A stretch of 64,000 nucleotides of DNA from DATARR01 sp034666985 (GTDB taxonomy: Bacteria > Acidobacteriota > Thermoanaerobaculia > Multivoradales > UBA5704): contig JAXDKS010000043.1 in assembly GCA_034666985.1 (NCBI GenBank), forward strand, positions 216,310 to 280,309. Reading direction: 5' to 3'. Below the pieces are notes generated by a model, which saw only the letters and a program-made list of their open reading frames with translations, was not told the DNA's origin and did not search any database. Made by a program: the position numbers and the translations under genes. This document shows, in pieces, positions 51,342-60,373 of the stretch; within the stretch, counting starts at the first letter, position 1, and every line of letters begins with the position of its first letter.

Positions 51342-52677
51342 GCGGCCGCCTCACCTCTCCACTATCGTTCCCGCTGCCGCCGTCCACCCGGGCATCGACT
51401 ATCCCGCTCCGAAGAATATCTTCTTCTCCTATGACATCCAGTGGCTGACCTTCACCAGCGGCAAGACGGGGAATGCCAACCTCTTCGGCGAGGGGTCCTA
51501 TTGGGGCCAGAAATTCCGCGAGATGTACGTGGCTCACCGCTCATTCCGCGAGCTCGATCGGATCGCGGGCAACCCGAGCTCCATTTTCCAGCAGTGGCTC
51601 GCTCATCCAACGTACGACGACTACTGGAAGTCGATGGTGCCCTCTCCGGAGCAGTACGCCAAACTCGATCTGCCCATCCTCACCATCACCGGCCACTACG
51701 ACGGCGATCAGGTCGGCGCTCTCACCTACTACCGCGCCCACATGCGCCTCGGCTCGCCGGCGGCCCGCGACCGCCACTTTCTCATCATCGGGCCCTGGGA
51801 TCATCCCGGCACCCGCACCCCGAACCGTCAGGTGGGCGGCCTGACGTTCGGCGAGGCGAGCGTCCTCGATCTCAACGACCTCCACCGGCAGTGGTACGAC
51901 TGGACGATGAAGAGCGGCCCCAAGCCCGCTTTCCTCCAGAAGCACGTTGCCTACTACGTGGTCGGCCCCGGCGCGGAAAAGTGGAAGTACGCGGACTCCC
52001 TGGAGGAGATCGGCGCTCAGAAGCGCACTCTCTACCTCGCTTCGGAGAGTGGACAGGCGGGCGACGCCTTCCACTCCGGCGCTCTCGCCGATACGAAGCC
52101 GGCGGGGAACGCCGCGCCCGATCGCTGGGTCTACGATCCTCTGGATGTCCGTCCCGGCCAGGAGTTGGAGCGCGAGGACGTCGAAAGCCCGCTCACCGAT
52201 CAGCGCAACGCCCTCAACCTCTACGGCAACGGCGCCGTCTACCATTCGGCGCCCTTCGCCGAGTCCACCGAGATCTCCGGCCAGGTGAAGCTGTCGCTGT
52301 GGATCGCCCTCGACGTGCCCGACACGGATCTCCAGGCCAGCCTCTACGAGATCCTGCCCAACGGCGGCAGCGTCTTCCTGACTTCAGACCTTCTGCGCGC
52401 CCGCTACCGCGACTCGCTGGAGAAGGAGACCCTGGTACCGAAAGGTGAGGTGGTGCGGTATGAATTCACCGGCTTCCCCTGGTTTTCCCGGCAGATCTCC
52501 AAAGGCAGCCGGCTGCGCCTCTTAGTTTCCTGTCCCAACTCGCTCCAACTCGAGAAGAACTACAACTCGGGCGGCGTGGTGGCCGACGAGACGGCGAAGG
52601 ACGCCCGTACGGCCCACGTCGTCCTGCACCACGACGCCGAGTATCCCAGCGCCCTGGAGATTCCGCTCGGAAAGTGA
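51342..52677 (+). pseudogene. CocE/NonD-type hydrolase, 5'-truncated
   Basis: The frame holds the C-terminal two thirds of a CocE/X-Pro dipeptidyl-peptidase-like hydrolase (normally about 600 aa): PPHLSTIVPAAAVHPGIDYP, LPILTITGHYDGDQ with the acid residue, FLIIGPWDHPGTRT with the His, and the C-terminal jelly-roll domain (ISGQVKLSLWIALDVPDTDL). The N-terminal 170 residues with the nucleophile GxSYxG are absent; the sequence begins directly after the VOC gene at the residue following the normal Ser region. It cannot be catalytically complete. No plausible start lies upstream. Confidence 0.75.
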
Positions 52678-52701
52678 CTCATGTCGAGCGATTGAGAAAA
52701 C

Positions 52702-53700
52702 CTACTCCCGCCGGTTCACCCACTCCCATCCGAACCGCCCCTTGATACAGAGGTGGCCGCGGGTGACGTCGTTCTCGATGGGCGAGGTGACCTTGACGAT
52801 CTTCTCTTCCTGGACGTGCACGGTGAGCGTGCAGCCGACGCCGCAGTAGGGGCAGATGGTGTCGGTCGCGGTCTGGCGGGGCTCGTCCCAGGTGCCCGCC
52901 TCGCGCATGTCGAACTCGCTTTTGAACATCAACGCGCCCGTGGGGCAGACGCCGATGCAGTTGCCGCAGTAGACGCAGGCCGAGTCGGTCAGCGGGACGT
53001 CGTATTCGGTGGAGATGCGGGCGTCGAAGCCGCGGCCGGCCAGAGCGATGGCGAAGGTGTTCTGCGCGTCCTTGCCGCAGGCTTCCACGCACTTGTAGCA
53101 GACGATGCACTTGGAGTAGTCGCGGACGTAGAGCTCGTTGTCCACTTTGACCGGCTGGTGGACGGTGGCGGCGCGGTCTCCGTGCAGCGGCCCCGGCGGA
53201 TGATGGTGGCCGGGCCGGGCCGCGTCGCGCTCGCCTTCGTGCGCGGGTGGAGCCGGGGGGCCGAAGCGCTCGGGTTTGGCGTCGTATCGCTCCATGTACC
53301 CTTGGATCTGCGGCGCGGTCGAAAGGTCCACGGAGGAGCCCAGCAGCTCGAGCACGAGCTTGCGGGAGAGGCGCACGCGTTCGGAGTCCGTGCTCACTTT
53401 CATGCCCGGCTCGGCCTTGCGCGAGCAGGCGGGGACGAGGGTGCGCGAGCCTTCGACTTCCACCACGCAGATGCGGCAGACGTTGACCGGCGTCAGGTTC
53501 TCCAGGAAGCAGAGAGTGGGGGTCTCGATCCCCAGCTGACGAGCGGCGTCGAGCAGCGTGGCACCTTCGGGCACGGCGACGCTCTGGCCGTCGATCGTCA
53601 GCTCCACCGTGCGCCTTGGACGCGGGGGCGGCGAGACCGGCAGCGGTCCGCGGGGAACGGGGATCTTGGCGTCGGGCGCTGTATCCTCGATGGGAATCAT
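52702..53700 (-). CDS. Formate dehydrogenase iron-sulfur part (N-terminal portion of the alpha chain)
   Basis: A 332-aa iron-sulfur protein that corresponds to the N-terminal third of NAD-linked formate dehydrogenase alpha chains (FdsA/FdhA-like): a [2Fe-2S] domain (ATLLDAARQLGIETPTLCF, ... CRICVVEVEGSRTLVPAC), a His-rich linker, two [4Fe-4S] motifs (CIVCYKCVEACG, CVYCGNCIGVCP) and the start of the molybdopterin part, CPYCGVGCTLTVHV, ending in GHLCIKGRFGWEWVNRRE. It overlaps the diaphorase gene by four bases (ATGA). The catalytic selenocysteine part is in a separate gene two positions upstream. Confidence 0.88.
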   Translation of the reverse strand: MIPIEDTAPDAKIPVPRGPLPVSPPPRPRRTVELTIDGQSVAVPEGATLLDAARQLGIETPTLCFLENLTPVNVCRICVVEVEGSRTLVPACSRKAEPGMKVSTDSERVRLSRKLVLELLGSSVDLSTAPQIQGYMERYDAKPERFGPPAPPAHEGERDAARPGHHHPPGPLHGDRAATVHQPVKVDNELYVRDYSKCIVCYKCVEACGKDAQNTFAIALAGRGFDARISTEYDVPLTDSACVYCGNCIGVCPTGALMFKSEFDMREAGTWDEPRQTATDTICPYCGVGCTLTVHVQEEKIVKVTSPIENDVTRGHLCIKGRFGWEWVNRRE

Positions 53701-55496
53701 CGCGTCTCCTGAAAGATGGGAAACCGGGCAAGGGCCGATTCGATGGCGCTCGAGGCGGTGTGGCCGAGGCCGCAGATGGAGGCGTCGCGCATCGCCTGCC
53801 CCAACTCCTTGAGCAGCGCCACTTCCTCTTCCACCGAGCCGAGCGGACGATCCGTGGCCAGGCGGTGGAGCAGCTCTTCCTGGCGCACGGTGCCGACGCG
53901 GCAGGGCACGCACTGCCCGCACGACTCGTCGCGGAAAAACTGGGCGATGCGCCGCAGGATCTGGCGCAGGTCGACCGTGTCGTCGAACGGCATGACGACG
54001 GCCGAGCCGAGCGTGGCCCCGATGGCCCGCGTCCCCTCGAATGTCAGCGGAGCGCCGAGCTGATCGGGAGTCACGAAGGCGCCGGCCGCTCCGCCCAGCA
54101 GCACGGCCTGGAGGCGACCGCTCCCCCCGACTCCACCGGCCAGCTCGATCAGCTCGCCCAAAGTAATGCCGAAGGGCGCCTCGTAGACTCCGGGACGCTT
54201 GATGTGACCGGAGACGCAGAAGAGCTTGGGGCCGGTCGAGCGCTCGGTGCCGACAGCGGCGAAGGTCTTGCCCCCTTCGATCACGATGGGGAGAACGTTG
54301 ACCAGCGTCTCGACGTTGTTGATCACCGTGGGCTTGCCGAAAAGGCCCGCTTCAGTGGGGAATGGCGGCTTGTTGCGCGGCTCGCCGCGGCGCCCTTCGA
54401 TCGAATTCATGAGGGCCGTCTCTTCGCCGCAGATGTAGGCTCCGGCGCCGCGCCGCAGCTCGATCTCGAAACGCACGCCGTCGCCCAGGATGTTCTCTCC
54501 CAGGAACCCGCGCTCACGGGAGCGCGCGATGGCGTTCTCCAGCCGGGAGAGGGCCAGGGGATATTCGCCGCGCAGGTAGAGATAGCCCCTCTCGCAGCCG
54601 GTGGCGAAGCCCGCGATGGTCATCGCCTCGATCAGCAAAAAGGGATCGTTCTCCATTAGGACCCGGTCCTTGAAGGTGCCGGGCTCGGACTCGTCGGCGT
54701 TACAGATCAGATATCGCGGCAGCGCCGCCGAGCGGGCGCCCTGCCATTTGATCCCGGTGGGGAACGCGGCGCCCCCGCGGCCCACGAGCTTGGAGTCCAC
54801 GACCTCCTTCACCACGGCCGCGGGGCCCATCTCGATGGCTCTGCGCAGGGCGAGAAAGCCGCCGGCCGCGCGGTAGTCGTCTAGGCTCGTGGGATCGATC
54901 CGGCCGACGCGGGCCAGCAGCTTCAATCCCGGCTGTCCAACCTGAGGCACGGAGACCGAGAGGGGTGGATGAGGCACGGGGGCGCCCGCGAGAACGGAGA
55001 GGATGTCCATGCCCGTGGCCGGAGCCAGATCCCGCTCGCGCGAGGGGTGGCCGGCTTCGATCACCAGGGCGGCGGGCGCCCGCTCGCAGAGGCCGAGGCA
55101 GGGGCTGCGGTGCCAGGTAATATTGCCGACATCGCCGTCCCGGCTCTCGCCCTGAGGGCCGAGCGCCGCTTCGACTTCGGCGCAGAGCGCCTCGGCTCCG
55201 CGGGTCCGGCAGGCGATGTCGTCGCAGACGTGCACCGTCACCGGCGGGTGAGGCCGCGTCTGGAACATGGCGTAGAAGTCGGCCACGCCGAACGCTTCGG
55301 CCGGGGGCACGTCCAACCGCAGGCAGGCGTAGTTGAGGGCGCCCGGGCTGATCCAGCCCTTGCGGCCCTGGATGGCGTGGAGGACGGGGAGCAGGTATTG
55401 CCTGCAGTCGCCGTTCACGTCCAGAGTGGAGAGACAGCCGTCGACGGCCGCCGCCTCCTCCGGGTCGGGCTCGGCGGCCGTGAAGTGCAGATCCAT
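53697..55496 (-). CDS. NuoE-NuoF-type fused diaphorase subunit of formate dehydrogenase
   Basis: A 599-aa fusion of a NuoE-like thioredoxin-fold [2Fe-2S] domain (about 1-150: CDDIACRTRGAEAL, CLGLCERAPA) and a NuoF-like subunit (about 170-595) with GRGGAAFPTGIKW for FMN, CNADESEPGTFKDR for NADH, and the [4Fe-4S] site CGQCVPCRVGT. This is the NAD+-reducing module of cytoplasmic formate dehydrogenases (FdsG-FdsB or HydB types), here as one chain. ATG 55496 with CAGGAGA upstream, 20 bp after the catalytic gene's stop. Confidence 0.92.
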   Translation of the reverse strand: MDLHFTAAEPDPEEAAAVDGCLSTLDVNGDCRQYLLPVLHAIQGRKGWISPGALNYACLRLDVPPAEAFGVADFYAMFQTRPHPPVTVHVCDDIACRTRGAEALCAEVEAALGPQGESRDGDVGNITWHRSPCLGLCERAPAALVIEAGHPSRERDLAPATGMDILSVLAGAPVPHPPLSVSVPQVGQPGLKLLARVGRIDPTSLDDYRAAGGFLALRRAIEMGPAAVVKEVVDSKLVGRGGAAFPTGIKWQGARSAALPRYLICNADESEPGTFKDRVLMENDPFLLIEAMTIAGFATGCERGYLYLRGEYPLALSRLENAIARSRERGFLGENILGDGVRFEIELRRGAGAYICGEETALMNSIEGRRGEPRNKPPFPTEAGLFGKPTVINNVETLVNVLPIVIEGGKTFAAVGTERSTGPKLFCVSGHIKRPGVYEAPFGITLGELIELAGGVGGSGRLQAVLLGGAAGAFVTPDQLGAPLTFEGTRAIGATLGSAVVMPFDDTVDLRQILRRIAQFFRDESCGQCVPCRVGTVRQEELLHRLATDRPLGSVEEEVALLKELGQAMRDASICGLGHTASSAIESALARFPIFQETR

Positions 55497-55516
55497 TCGC
55501 GATACGTCTCCTGACT

Positions 55517-57448
55517 CTAGGCGAAAACCGGCACCGGCTGATCCACCAGCTCGATCCGCACCGCCGTGGCCTTGAACTCCGAGGTGCCGGACAGCGGATC
55601 GACGGCGTCGATCGTCAACTCGTTGGTGGCCACCTGGTCGGGGAAGTGGAGGGTCATGAACGCGAGGCCCGGCCGCAATCCGGCGTCGAAGCGCACGGGC
55701 GCGACCACGGCGCCTCGCCGTGAGACCACGCGCACGAGGTCGCCCTCGGCGAGCCCCAGGCGCCGGCCGTCCTCGGTATGGAGGTCGATGCCCCCAGGCC
55801 GGCGGTTCGGGGAGGCATAGAGCCCGGTCTGGACGCCGGTGTTGTAGGAGTCCAGGTGCCGGCCCGTGGTGAGGCGGATGGGGAAATCGTCCGTCAGCTC
55901 GTCGATCGGCGGAGCGTGGTCCACGGCCGCGAACGGCGCCCGCGGCCCGAGGATCGGCCGTTCCCACAGCCGCCCGTGGAGGTACATCTCGCCGGGATGG
56001 GACTCGTCGTAGCAGGGCCACTGGAGGCCGTTCTCCGCCTCCAGCCGGGCATAGGACATGCCGGTGTGGGCCGGAGAGAGGGTGCGCAGCTCGTCCCACA
56101 GCTCCTCGGCCGTCGGGTCGCCGAGGTCGCGGCCCATGCGGCGGGCGAGATCGCAGAGGATCTCGACGTCGTCACGCACGCCGGCCGGTGGCGGCAGGGC
56201 CCGGCGCACCCGCTGGACGCGCCGCTCGCTGTTGGTCACCGTGCCTTCGGACTCGCACCAGCCCGCGGCGGCCGGCAGCACCACGTCGGCCAGCTCGGCG
56301 GTGGCGGTGAGGAGCATGTCCTGCACCACGAGGGTCTCCAGCCCCCGCAGGCGCTTGACGGCCAAGTGCTGATCCGCCTCGGAGTTGGCCGGGTTCTCGC
56401 CGATGACATAGAGGGCCGTGAGCTCGCCGCGGTCCATGGCCTCGAACATGCCGGAGAGGTGCCAGCCGCGCTTGGGCGGAATGGGCGCGCCCCAGACGCG
56501 CTCGAACTTCGCCCGCAGTGGATCGCTCTCCACGTGCTGGAAGCCGGGCAGCCGGTCGGGCAGGGCGCCCATGTCGCCGCCCCCCTGGACGTTGTTCTGC
56601 CCGCGCAGGGGGTTGATACCGGAGCCGTAGCGCCCCACGTGGCCGGTGAGCAGGGCGAGGTTGATGAGGGCCCGCACGTTGTCCACCGCGTTGTGGTGCT
56701 CGGTGATACCGAGCGTCCAGCAGATCACGGCGCGGTCCGCGCGGGCGTAGGCATGGGCGAGATCACGAATGTGCGCCGCGGGCACGCCGGTGAGGGCCTC
56801 GGCGCGCTCCAGCGTCCAGGGCTCGACGCTGCGGCGGAAGTCCTCGAAGCCGCTGGTCGCGTGCTCGATGAAGCTGCGGTTCTCGAGGCCCGCGGCGAGG
56901 ATCTCCCGCGCCACGGCGTTGGCCAGCGGGATGTCCGTCCCCACGTGGAGCGGCAGGTGCCCGACCGCATGGACCGCCCACTGAGCGGACGTGGTCTTGC
57001 GCGGATCCACCACGTAGAGCTTCGCCCCGTTGTGGATCCCTTGCAGCACGTGGTGGAAGAAGATCGGATGCGCCTCCCGGGCGTTGCTGCCCCAGAGGAT
57101 GACGAGATCCGTCTCTTCCATCTCCCGATAGGAGGTGGTGCCGCCGCCCATTCCGAAGACCGTCGCCAGACCGACGACGCTGGGGGCGTGTCAGGTCCGG
57201 TTGCAGCTATCGATGTTGTTGCTGCCCACCACCATCCGGGCGAACTTCTGCGCCAGGTAGTTCATCTCGTTGGTGGTCTTGGAGCAACTGAACAGCCCGA
57301 ACGTCTGCGGGCCGTGCTTCTCCACCGCGGAACGGAAACCCGCCGCCGCGCGGTCGAGCGCCTCGTCCCAGGTGGCGGGACGCAGGGAGCCCTTGTCGCG
57401 ATCGTCGCGAACGAGCGGGGTGGTGAGACGGATATTGCGCTTGGACAT
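55517..57448 (-). CDS. fdhA: Formate dehydrogenase catalytic subunit with selenocysteine (TGA at codon 86)
   Basis: A 643-aa molybdopterin-bis-MGD formate dehydrogenase chain, read through an in-frame TGA at 57193-57191. Around it, SCNRT-U-HAPSVVGLATVFG matches the active-site region of FdhF (ARV-U-HGPSV). The hairpin CGTCGTC-GGTCT-GGCGACG starts 14 bases after the TGA T, the loop GGTCT lying at bases 22-26, as in the E. coli fdhF SECIS. The rest has DLVILWGSNAREAHP, GYGxGxN-like GHVGRYGSGINPLRGQNN, LYVIGENPANSE and a C-terminal MopB-type barrel. GGAGGT upstream of ATG 57448. Uses formate to reduce NAD+ with the two other subunits; requires SelA/B/C/D, not seen here. Confidence 0.92.
57161..57193 (-). 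promoter_or_regulatory. Bacterial SECIS element with UGA
   Basis: On the coding strand: UGA (57193-57191), then 11 bases, then a perfect 7-bp stem (57179-57173 with 57167-57161) closing a GGUCU loop. The loop sequence and its distance from the UGA equal those of E. coli fdhF, which binds SelB. Read as a selenocysteine signal instead of a termination site. Confidence 0.88.
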
Positions 57449-57565
57449 TTGGATACCTCCGACTACAGGCGAGTATACAACGCGGGTCGCCGCCCTCGCC
57501 GCCTCGGACCGTGCTAGCATAGAGGAGCGAGGAGTTGCGTTTCGACGGATTTCGTGGTGTGATCC

Positions 57566-57768
57566 CGCAACCCGCCGAGCCTGATCGTGGAGGTGACGTC
57601 GCGGAAGACCCGGCGCAAGGATCAGGGCCCCAAGAAGTCGCTCTACAGGCGGAGGCGAGGGCGCAGGCCGCGGAAGAAAGAGTTGCCGAGGAGAAAGCCG
57701 CACGGCGCGCCACAGAGGAGCGGCTCCGGGCTCTGGAAGAGGAGCTGAACCGGCTGCGGAAGGTCTAG
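57566..57768 (+). pseudogene. Uma2-family endonuclease remnant
   Basis: The start reads RNPPSLIVEVTSRKTRRKDQ GPKKSLY, the core of Uma2-type restriction endonuclease-like proteins (PF05685), and after a frame change the final coiled coil ARAQAAEERVAEEKAARRAT EERLRALEEELN, which is the usual C-terminal tail. The region between is deleted and the frames do not match, so it is not functional. It ends just before the aldose epimerase gene. Confidence 0.7.
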
Positions 57769-57771
57769 CTC

Positions 57772-58899
57772 GTGGCACCCGGCTTGCTGCCATCACAGGC
57801 CATGCCCGAACCCGACTCTCTCGAAATCAACGGCGCACCCGTCGTCACCCTTGAAAGACCGCGGCCCTCGGATCCCGGCCGGCCCGGGTTCCTGAGCGCT
57901 CAGATCCTGCCGGGCCGCGGGATGATGACGTTGCAGATCCGGGCTCAACTTCCGCAGACGGGGAATTTCGACCTCCTCGTCGCGCCATCGCCGGAGGAGG
58001 CCCGCCGTTTCCTCGACGGGGGACCGGAGGACTTCGTGGGCCTCAGGTCCTATCTGGTGGGCGGGGCCGTCCTGATTCCCTACGCCAACCGTATCCGCGG
58101 GCGGCTTTCACCGGACGGGCAGAGCGTGGAGACCGAGGTCCTTGGCAGGAAGGTCCACCTGCCCGCGAACGCCGGTGGGAAACGGCCCGGAGCGGAGCGC
58201 TACGCCATGCATGGCCTCGTGCTCGCGTCGCGGATCGAAAACCTCCAGCGAAGGACCACCGAAGAGGAGGACGCCCTGCTGGGATCCTTCCACGCCGGCG
58301 ACTTCGAGCAGCGATGGGTCTCGCGGACCGATCTCTCGTTTGAGAACATCCTCCGCGGCGACTCGTTCACCCTCAGGATCACGGCGAAGAACGTGGGCGA
58401 GGAGCGCCTGCCCCTCGGGATCGGCTGGCATCCCTACTTCGCGATCCCGAGCGGCCGGCGGGAGCAGGTCCGCCTGCACCTGCCCGCCCGCCAGCGCGTG
58501 ATCGTCAACGACTACGACGAGGTGCTGCCCACCGGCGAGGTGGTGCCGGTCGCCGGCACTCCCTACGATTTCTCGACGTCCGGCGGCCGGCCGCTCGGCG
58601 ATCTCTTTCTCGATGACTGCTTCGTCGACCTCCAGAGATCGGTGGCCGGAGAGGCGGTCGCCGAGGTCGTCGATCCGGCAGCGTCCTACGGACTGCGGGT
58701 CGTGGCGACCTCGCCGCACGTCAAGGCCATCCAGGTCTATGGCCCGCCGGAGAAGGCATTCATCGTCCTCGAGCCGCAATTCAACTGGGCCGATCCGTTC
58801 GGCAAAGAGTGGCCGCCGGGCGTCGACACGGGGATGGCGATCCTCGAGCCGGGTGACTCCGTGGTCTATTCGGCGCGGCTGGAGCTGTTCACGCCCTGA
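57772..58899 (+). CDS. Aldose 1-epimerase-like protein
   Basis: A 375-aa galactose-mutarotase-like protein. Catalytic elements of the family are visible: NRIRGRL (Arg), YAMHGLVL (His), GIGWHPYFAIP (second His) and a C-terminal LEPQFNWADPFG with the Glu base. Anomer interconversion of a hexose is the expected reaction; the unusual length of the N terminus and the YVHF/PYAN variants suggest a divergent substrate. GTG 57772 with GGAAGG upstream is used; the Met at 57802 is an alternative start. Confidence 0.82.
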   Translation: MAPGLLPSQAMPEPDSLEINGAPVVTLERPRPSDPGRPGFLSAQILPGRGMMTLQIRAQLPQTGNFDLLVAPSPEEARRFLDGGPEDFVGLRSYLVGGAVLIPYANRIRGRLSPDGQSVETEVLGRKVHLPANAGGKRPGAERYAMHGLVLASRIENLQRRTTEEEDALLGSFHAGDFEQRWVSRTDLSFENILRGDSFTLRITAKNVGEERLPLGIGWHPYFAIPSGRREQVRLHLPARQRVIVNDYDEVLPTGEVVPVAGTPYDFSTSGGRPLGDLFLDDCFVDLQRSVAGEAVAEVVDPAASYGLRVVATSPHVKAIQVYGPPEKAFIVLEPQFNWADPFGKEWPPGVDTGMAILEPGDSVVYSARLELFTP

Positions 58900-58900
58900 C

Positions 58901-59605
58901 GTGAACAGGGCTATCATCTCCCCCGTGCGCTTCTCGACATCCTGCCCGCTGGCGATCCTGGGATTGCCGTTGCTCCTCGCCTGCGCTCAGCCACCCCGCC
59001 CCGCGACCGCCCCGCCTCCTCCGGTCCCGCTGGCCGAGAGGAGGGCGCCAGAGGTTCGCCGCGAGGACGACGAGTACACGCGCTACGAGCTCCTGGACCC
59101 GGACTCGTCGCAGTTCCACATCCTCTTCGAGGTCACCGCGATCACTCCCGGGGCCACGGCCTATTTCAATCCGATCCGCAAGGGGAGCGAGGCGAGCGGC
59201 GAGTCGGTGCGGGACCGGGCCACGTCGCAGCCGCTGCCGTTCGAGGTGGTGAGCGGCGAGGAGGCGCGGACGAGCGGTCTGCCGGAGGCCGATCCGGCCA
59301 TGAGCTACATCCGGATCCAGCTTCCACGACCGGTCCCGACGGAGGGTGGCATCCGGCTGATGATCGAGAAGACCTACAAGGACGCGAAGAGCTACCGGCG
59401 CGAGGGCGCGGACCGCATCGTCTTCGAACGCCCGCTCGGCATCCGCCGCAACTCGATCGTCCTGCCCGCGGGCTATGAGCTGATCGCCTGCAACGTTCCC
59501 TCGCAGGTCGTGACGGGGCCGGACGGACGCATCAGGGTGAGCTTCATGCACCCCGGGCCGGACGCGGTGCCGCTGGTCCTCAAGGCGCGGAGGCTCGGCC
59601 CATGA
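58901..59605 (+). CDS. Lipoprotein of unknown function
   Basis: A 234-aa predicted lipoprotein: LAILGLPLLLACAQPP has a lipobox (LLAC) with Cys at about residue 28, then a Pro/Ala-rich stretch and a beta-rich domain (FHILFEVTAITPGATAYFNP, MIEKTYKDAKSYRREGADRI, PLGIRRNSIVLPAGYELIAC). Function unknown. It begins directly after the epimerase stop with a GTG and overlaps the following related gene by four bases (ATGA). The C-terminal halves of the two proteins are homologous, implying an old duplication. Confidence 0.7.
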   Translation: MNRAIISPVRFSTSCPLAILGLPLLLACAQPPRPATAPPPPVPLAERRAPEVRREDDEYTRYELLDPDSSQFHILFEVTAITPGATAYFNPIRKGSEASGESVRDRATSQPLPFEVVSGEEARTSGLPEADPAMSYIRIQLPRPVPTEGGIRLMIEKTYKDAKSYRREGADRIVFERPLGIRRNSIVLPAGYELIACNVPSQVVTGPDGRIRVSFMHPGPDAVPLVLKARRLGP

Positions 59606-60261
59606 GAGTGCTCTCGATGCTTGCAATGATCGGGATGATCGGGGTGATCGCCCTGCCGGCGGCCGCGCAGGAATCCGATCGCCTGTCGGAGCGGGCGCAC
59701 CAGGACCGCACGATCGTCTACTTCCTGCAGCCGCCCGAGAGCCACGCCTTCGATCTCTACCACGATTACACGGAGTCGCGGCCCGGGATCGATCGCTACC
59801 TCAACGTCGTGCGCAAGGGGAGCACGGCTTCGGCGCCGTCGGCTCGCGTCCTCGACACGGGCGAGGCGCTCAAGGTCGAGACCGTGAAGGGGGAGGCGCT
59901 CCTCAAGGGCGGCCTGGAGGCGGGCGAGGAGGTGACGCCCGACTCCGACGTGGTGGTCATCCACTTCCCTCCGGTGCCGAAGGACGGCTCGGTCCGCCTC
60001 CGCATCGCCGAGACCTACACCGATCCGAAGAGCTATCGGCTGGAAGGGGACGACCTGGTCTTCGACCGCAGCTTCGGCCGTCCGCGAAACGCCGTCGTCC
60101 TGCCGGCCGGCTGGTACCTGACCGCGAGCTCGATCCCCGCTCTGGTGTCCGAGACTCCCGACGGCCGCATCCGCCTCGACTTCGTCAATCCCCGCAACGA
60201 CGAGATCGCGGTGCTCCTCAAAGCCAGACGGCGGGGAAGAACACGGACAGGCACGGACTGA
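59602..60261 (+). CDS. Exported paralogue of the preceding lipoprotein
   Basis: A 219-aa exported protein: signal peptide (MLAMIGMIGVIALPAAAQES) then a domain related to the lipoprotein just upstream: FDLYHDYTESRPGIDRYLNV, RIAETYTDPKSYRLEGDDLV and RSFGRPRNAVVLPAGWYLTA align with the corresponding parts. Function unknown. Overlaps its neighbour by four bases, so both are cotranscribed after the epimerase. Its last codons (RRGRTRTGTD) are contributed by a hairpin repeat that overlaps the stop. Confidence 0.7.
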   Translation: MRVLSMLAMIGMIGVIALPAAAQESDRLSERAHQDRTIVYFLQPPESHAFDLYHDYTESRPGIDRYLNVVRKGSTASAPSARVLDTGEALKVETVKGEALLKGGLEAGEEVTPDSDVVVIHFPPVPKDGSVRLRIAETYTDPKSYRLEGDDLVFDRSFGRPRNAVVLPAGWYLTASSIPALVSETPDGRIRLDFVNPRNDEIAVLLKARRRGRTRTGTD

Positions 60262-60347
60262 CCACGGACGAGCACGGACTTCAAAGACACTGACGCTTGG
60301 TAGCTCGTGTTCGTCCTTGTCTGTCCGTGGCCGTCCGTGTTCCCCTT
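60238..60347. repeat. Inverted repeat of CACGGAC-type units
   Basis: GAACACGGACAGGCACGGAC... on the left is matched by ...GTCCGTGGCCGTCCGTGTTC on the right, with GAGCACGGAC / GTCCTTGTC near the middle. The left arm overlaps the stop codon of the exported protein gene. It may serve as a terminator between this gene and the aldo/keto reductase. Confidence 0.65.
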
Positions 60348-60373
60348 CCCCCCTCTGCTACGATCCCCCCGCC

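Noticed and set aside
57191..57193. In-frame TGA in the formate dehydrogenase gene as a nonsense mutation or sequencing error
   Set aside because: The context and the GGUCU hairpin at the fdhF distance are those of a selenocysteine site, and downstream sequence stays in frame.
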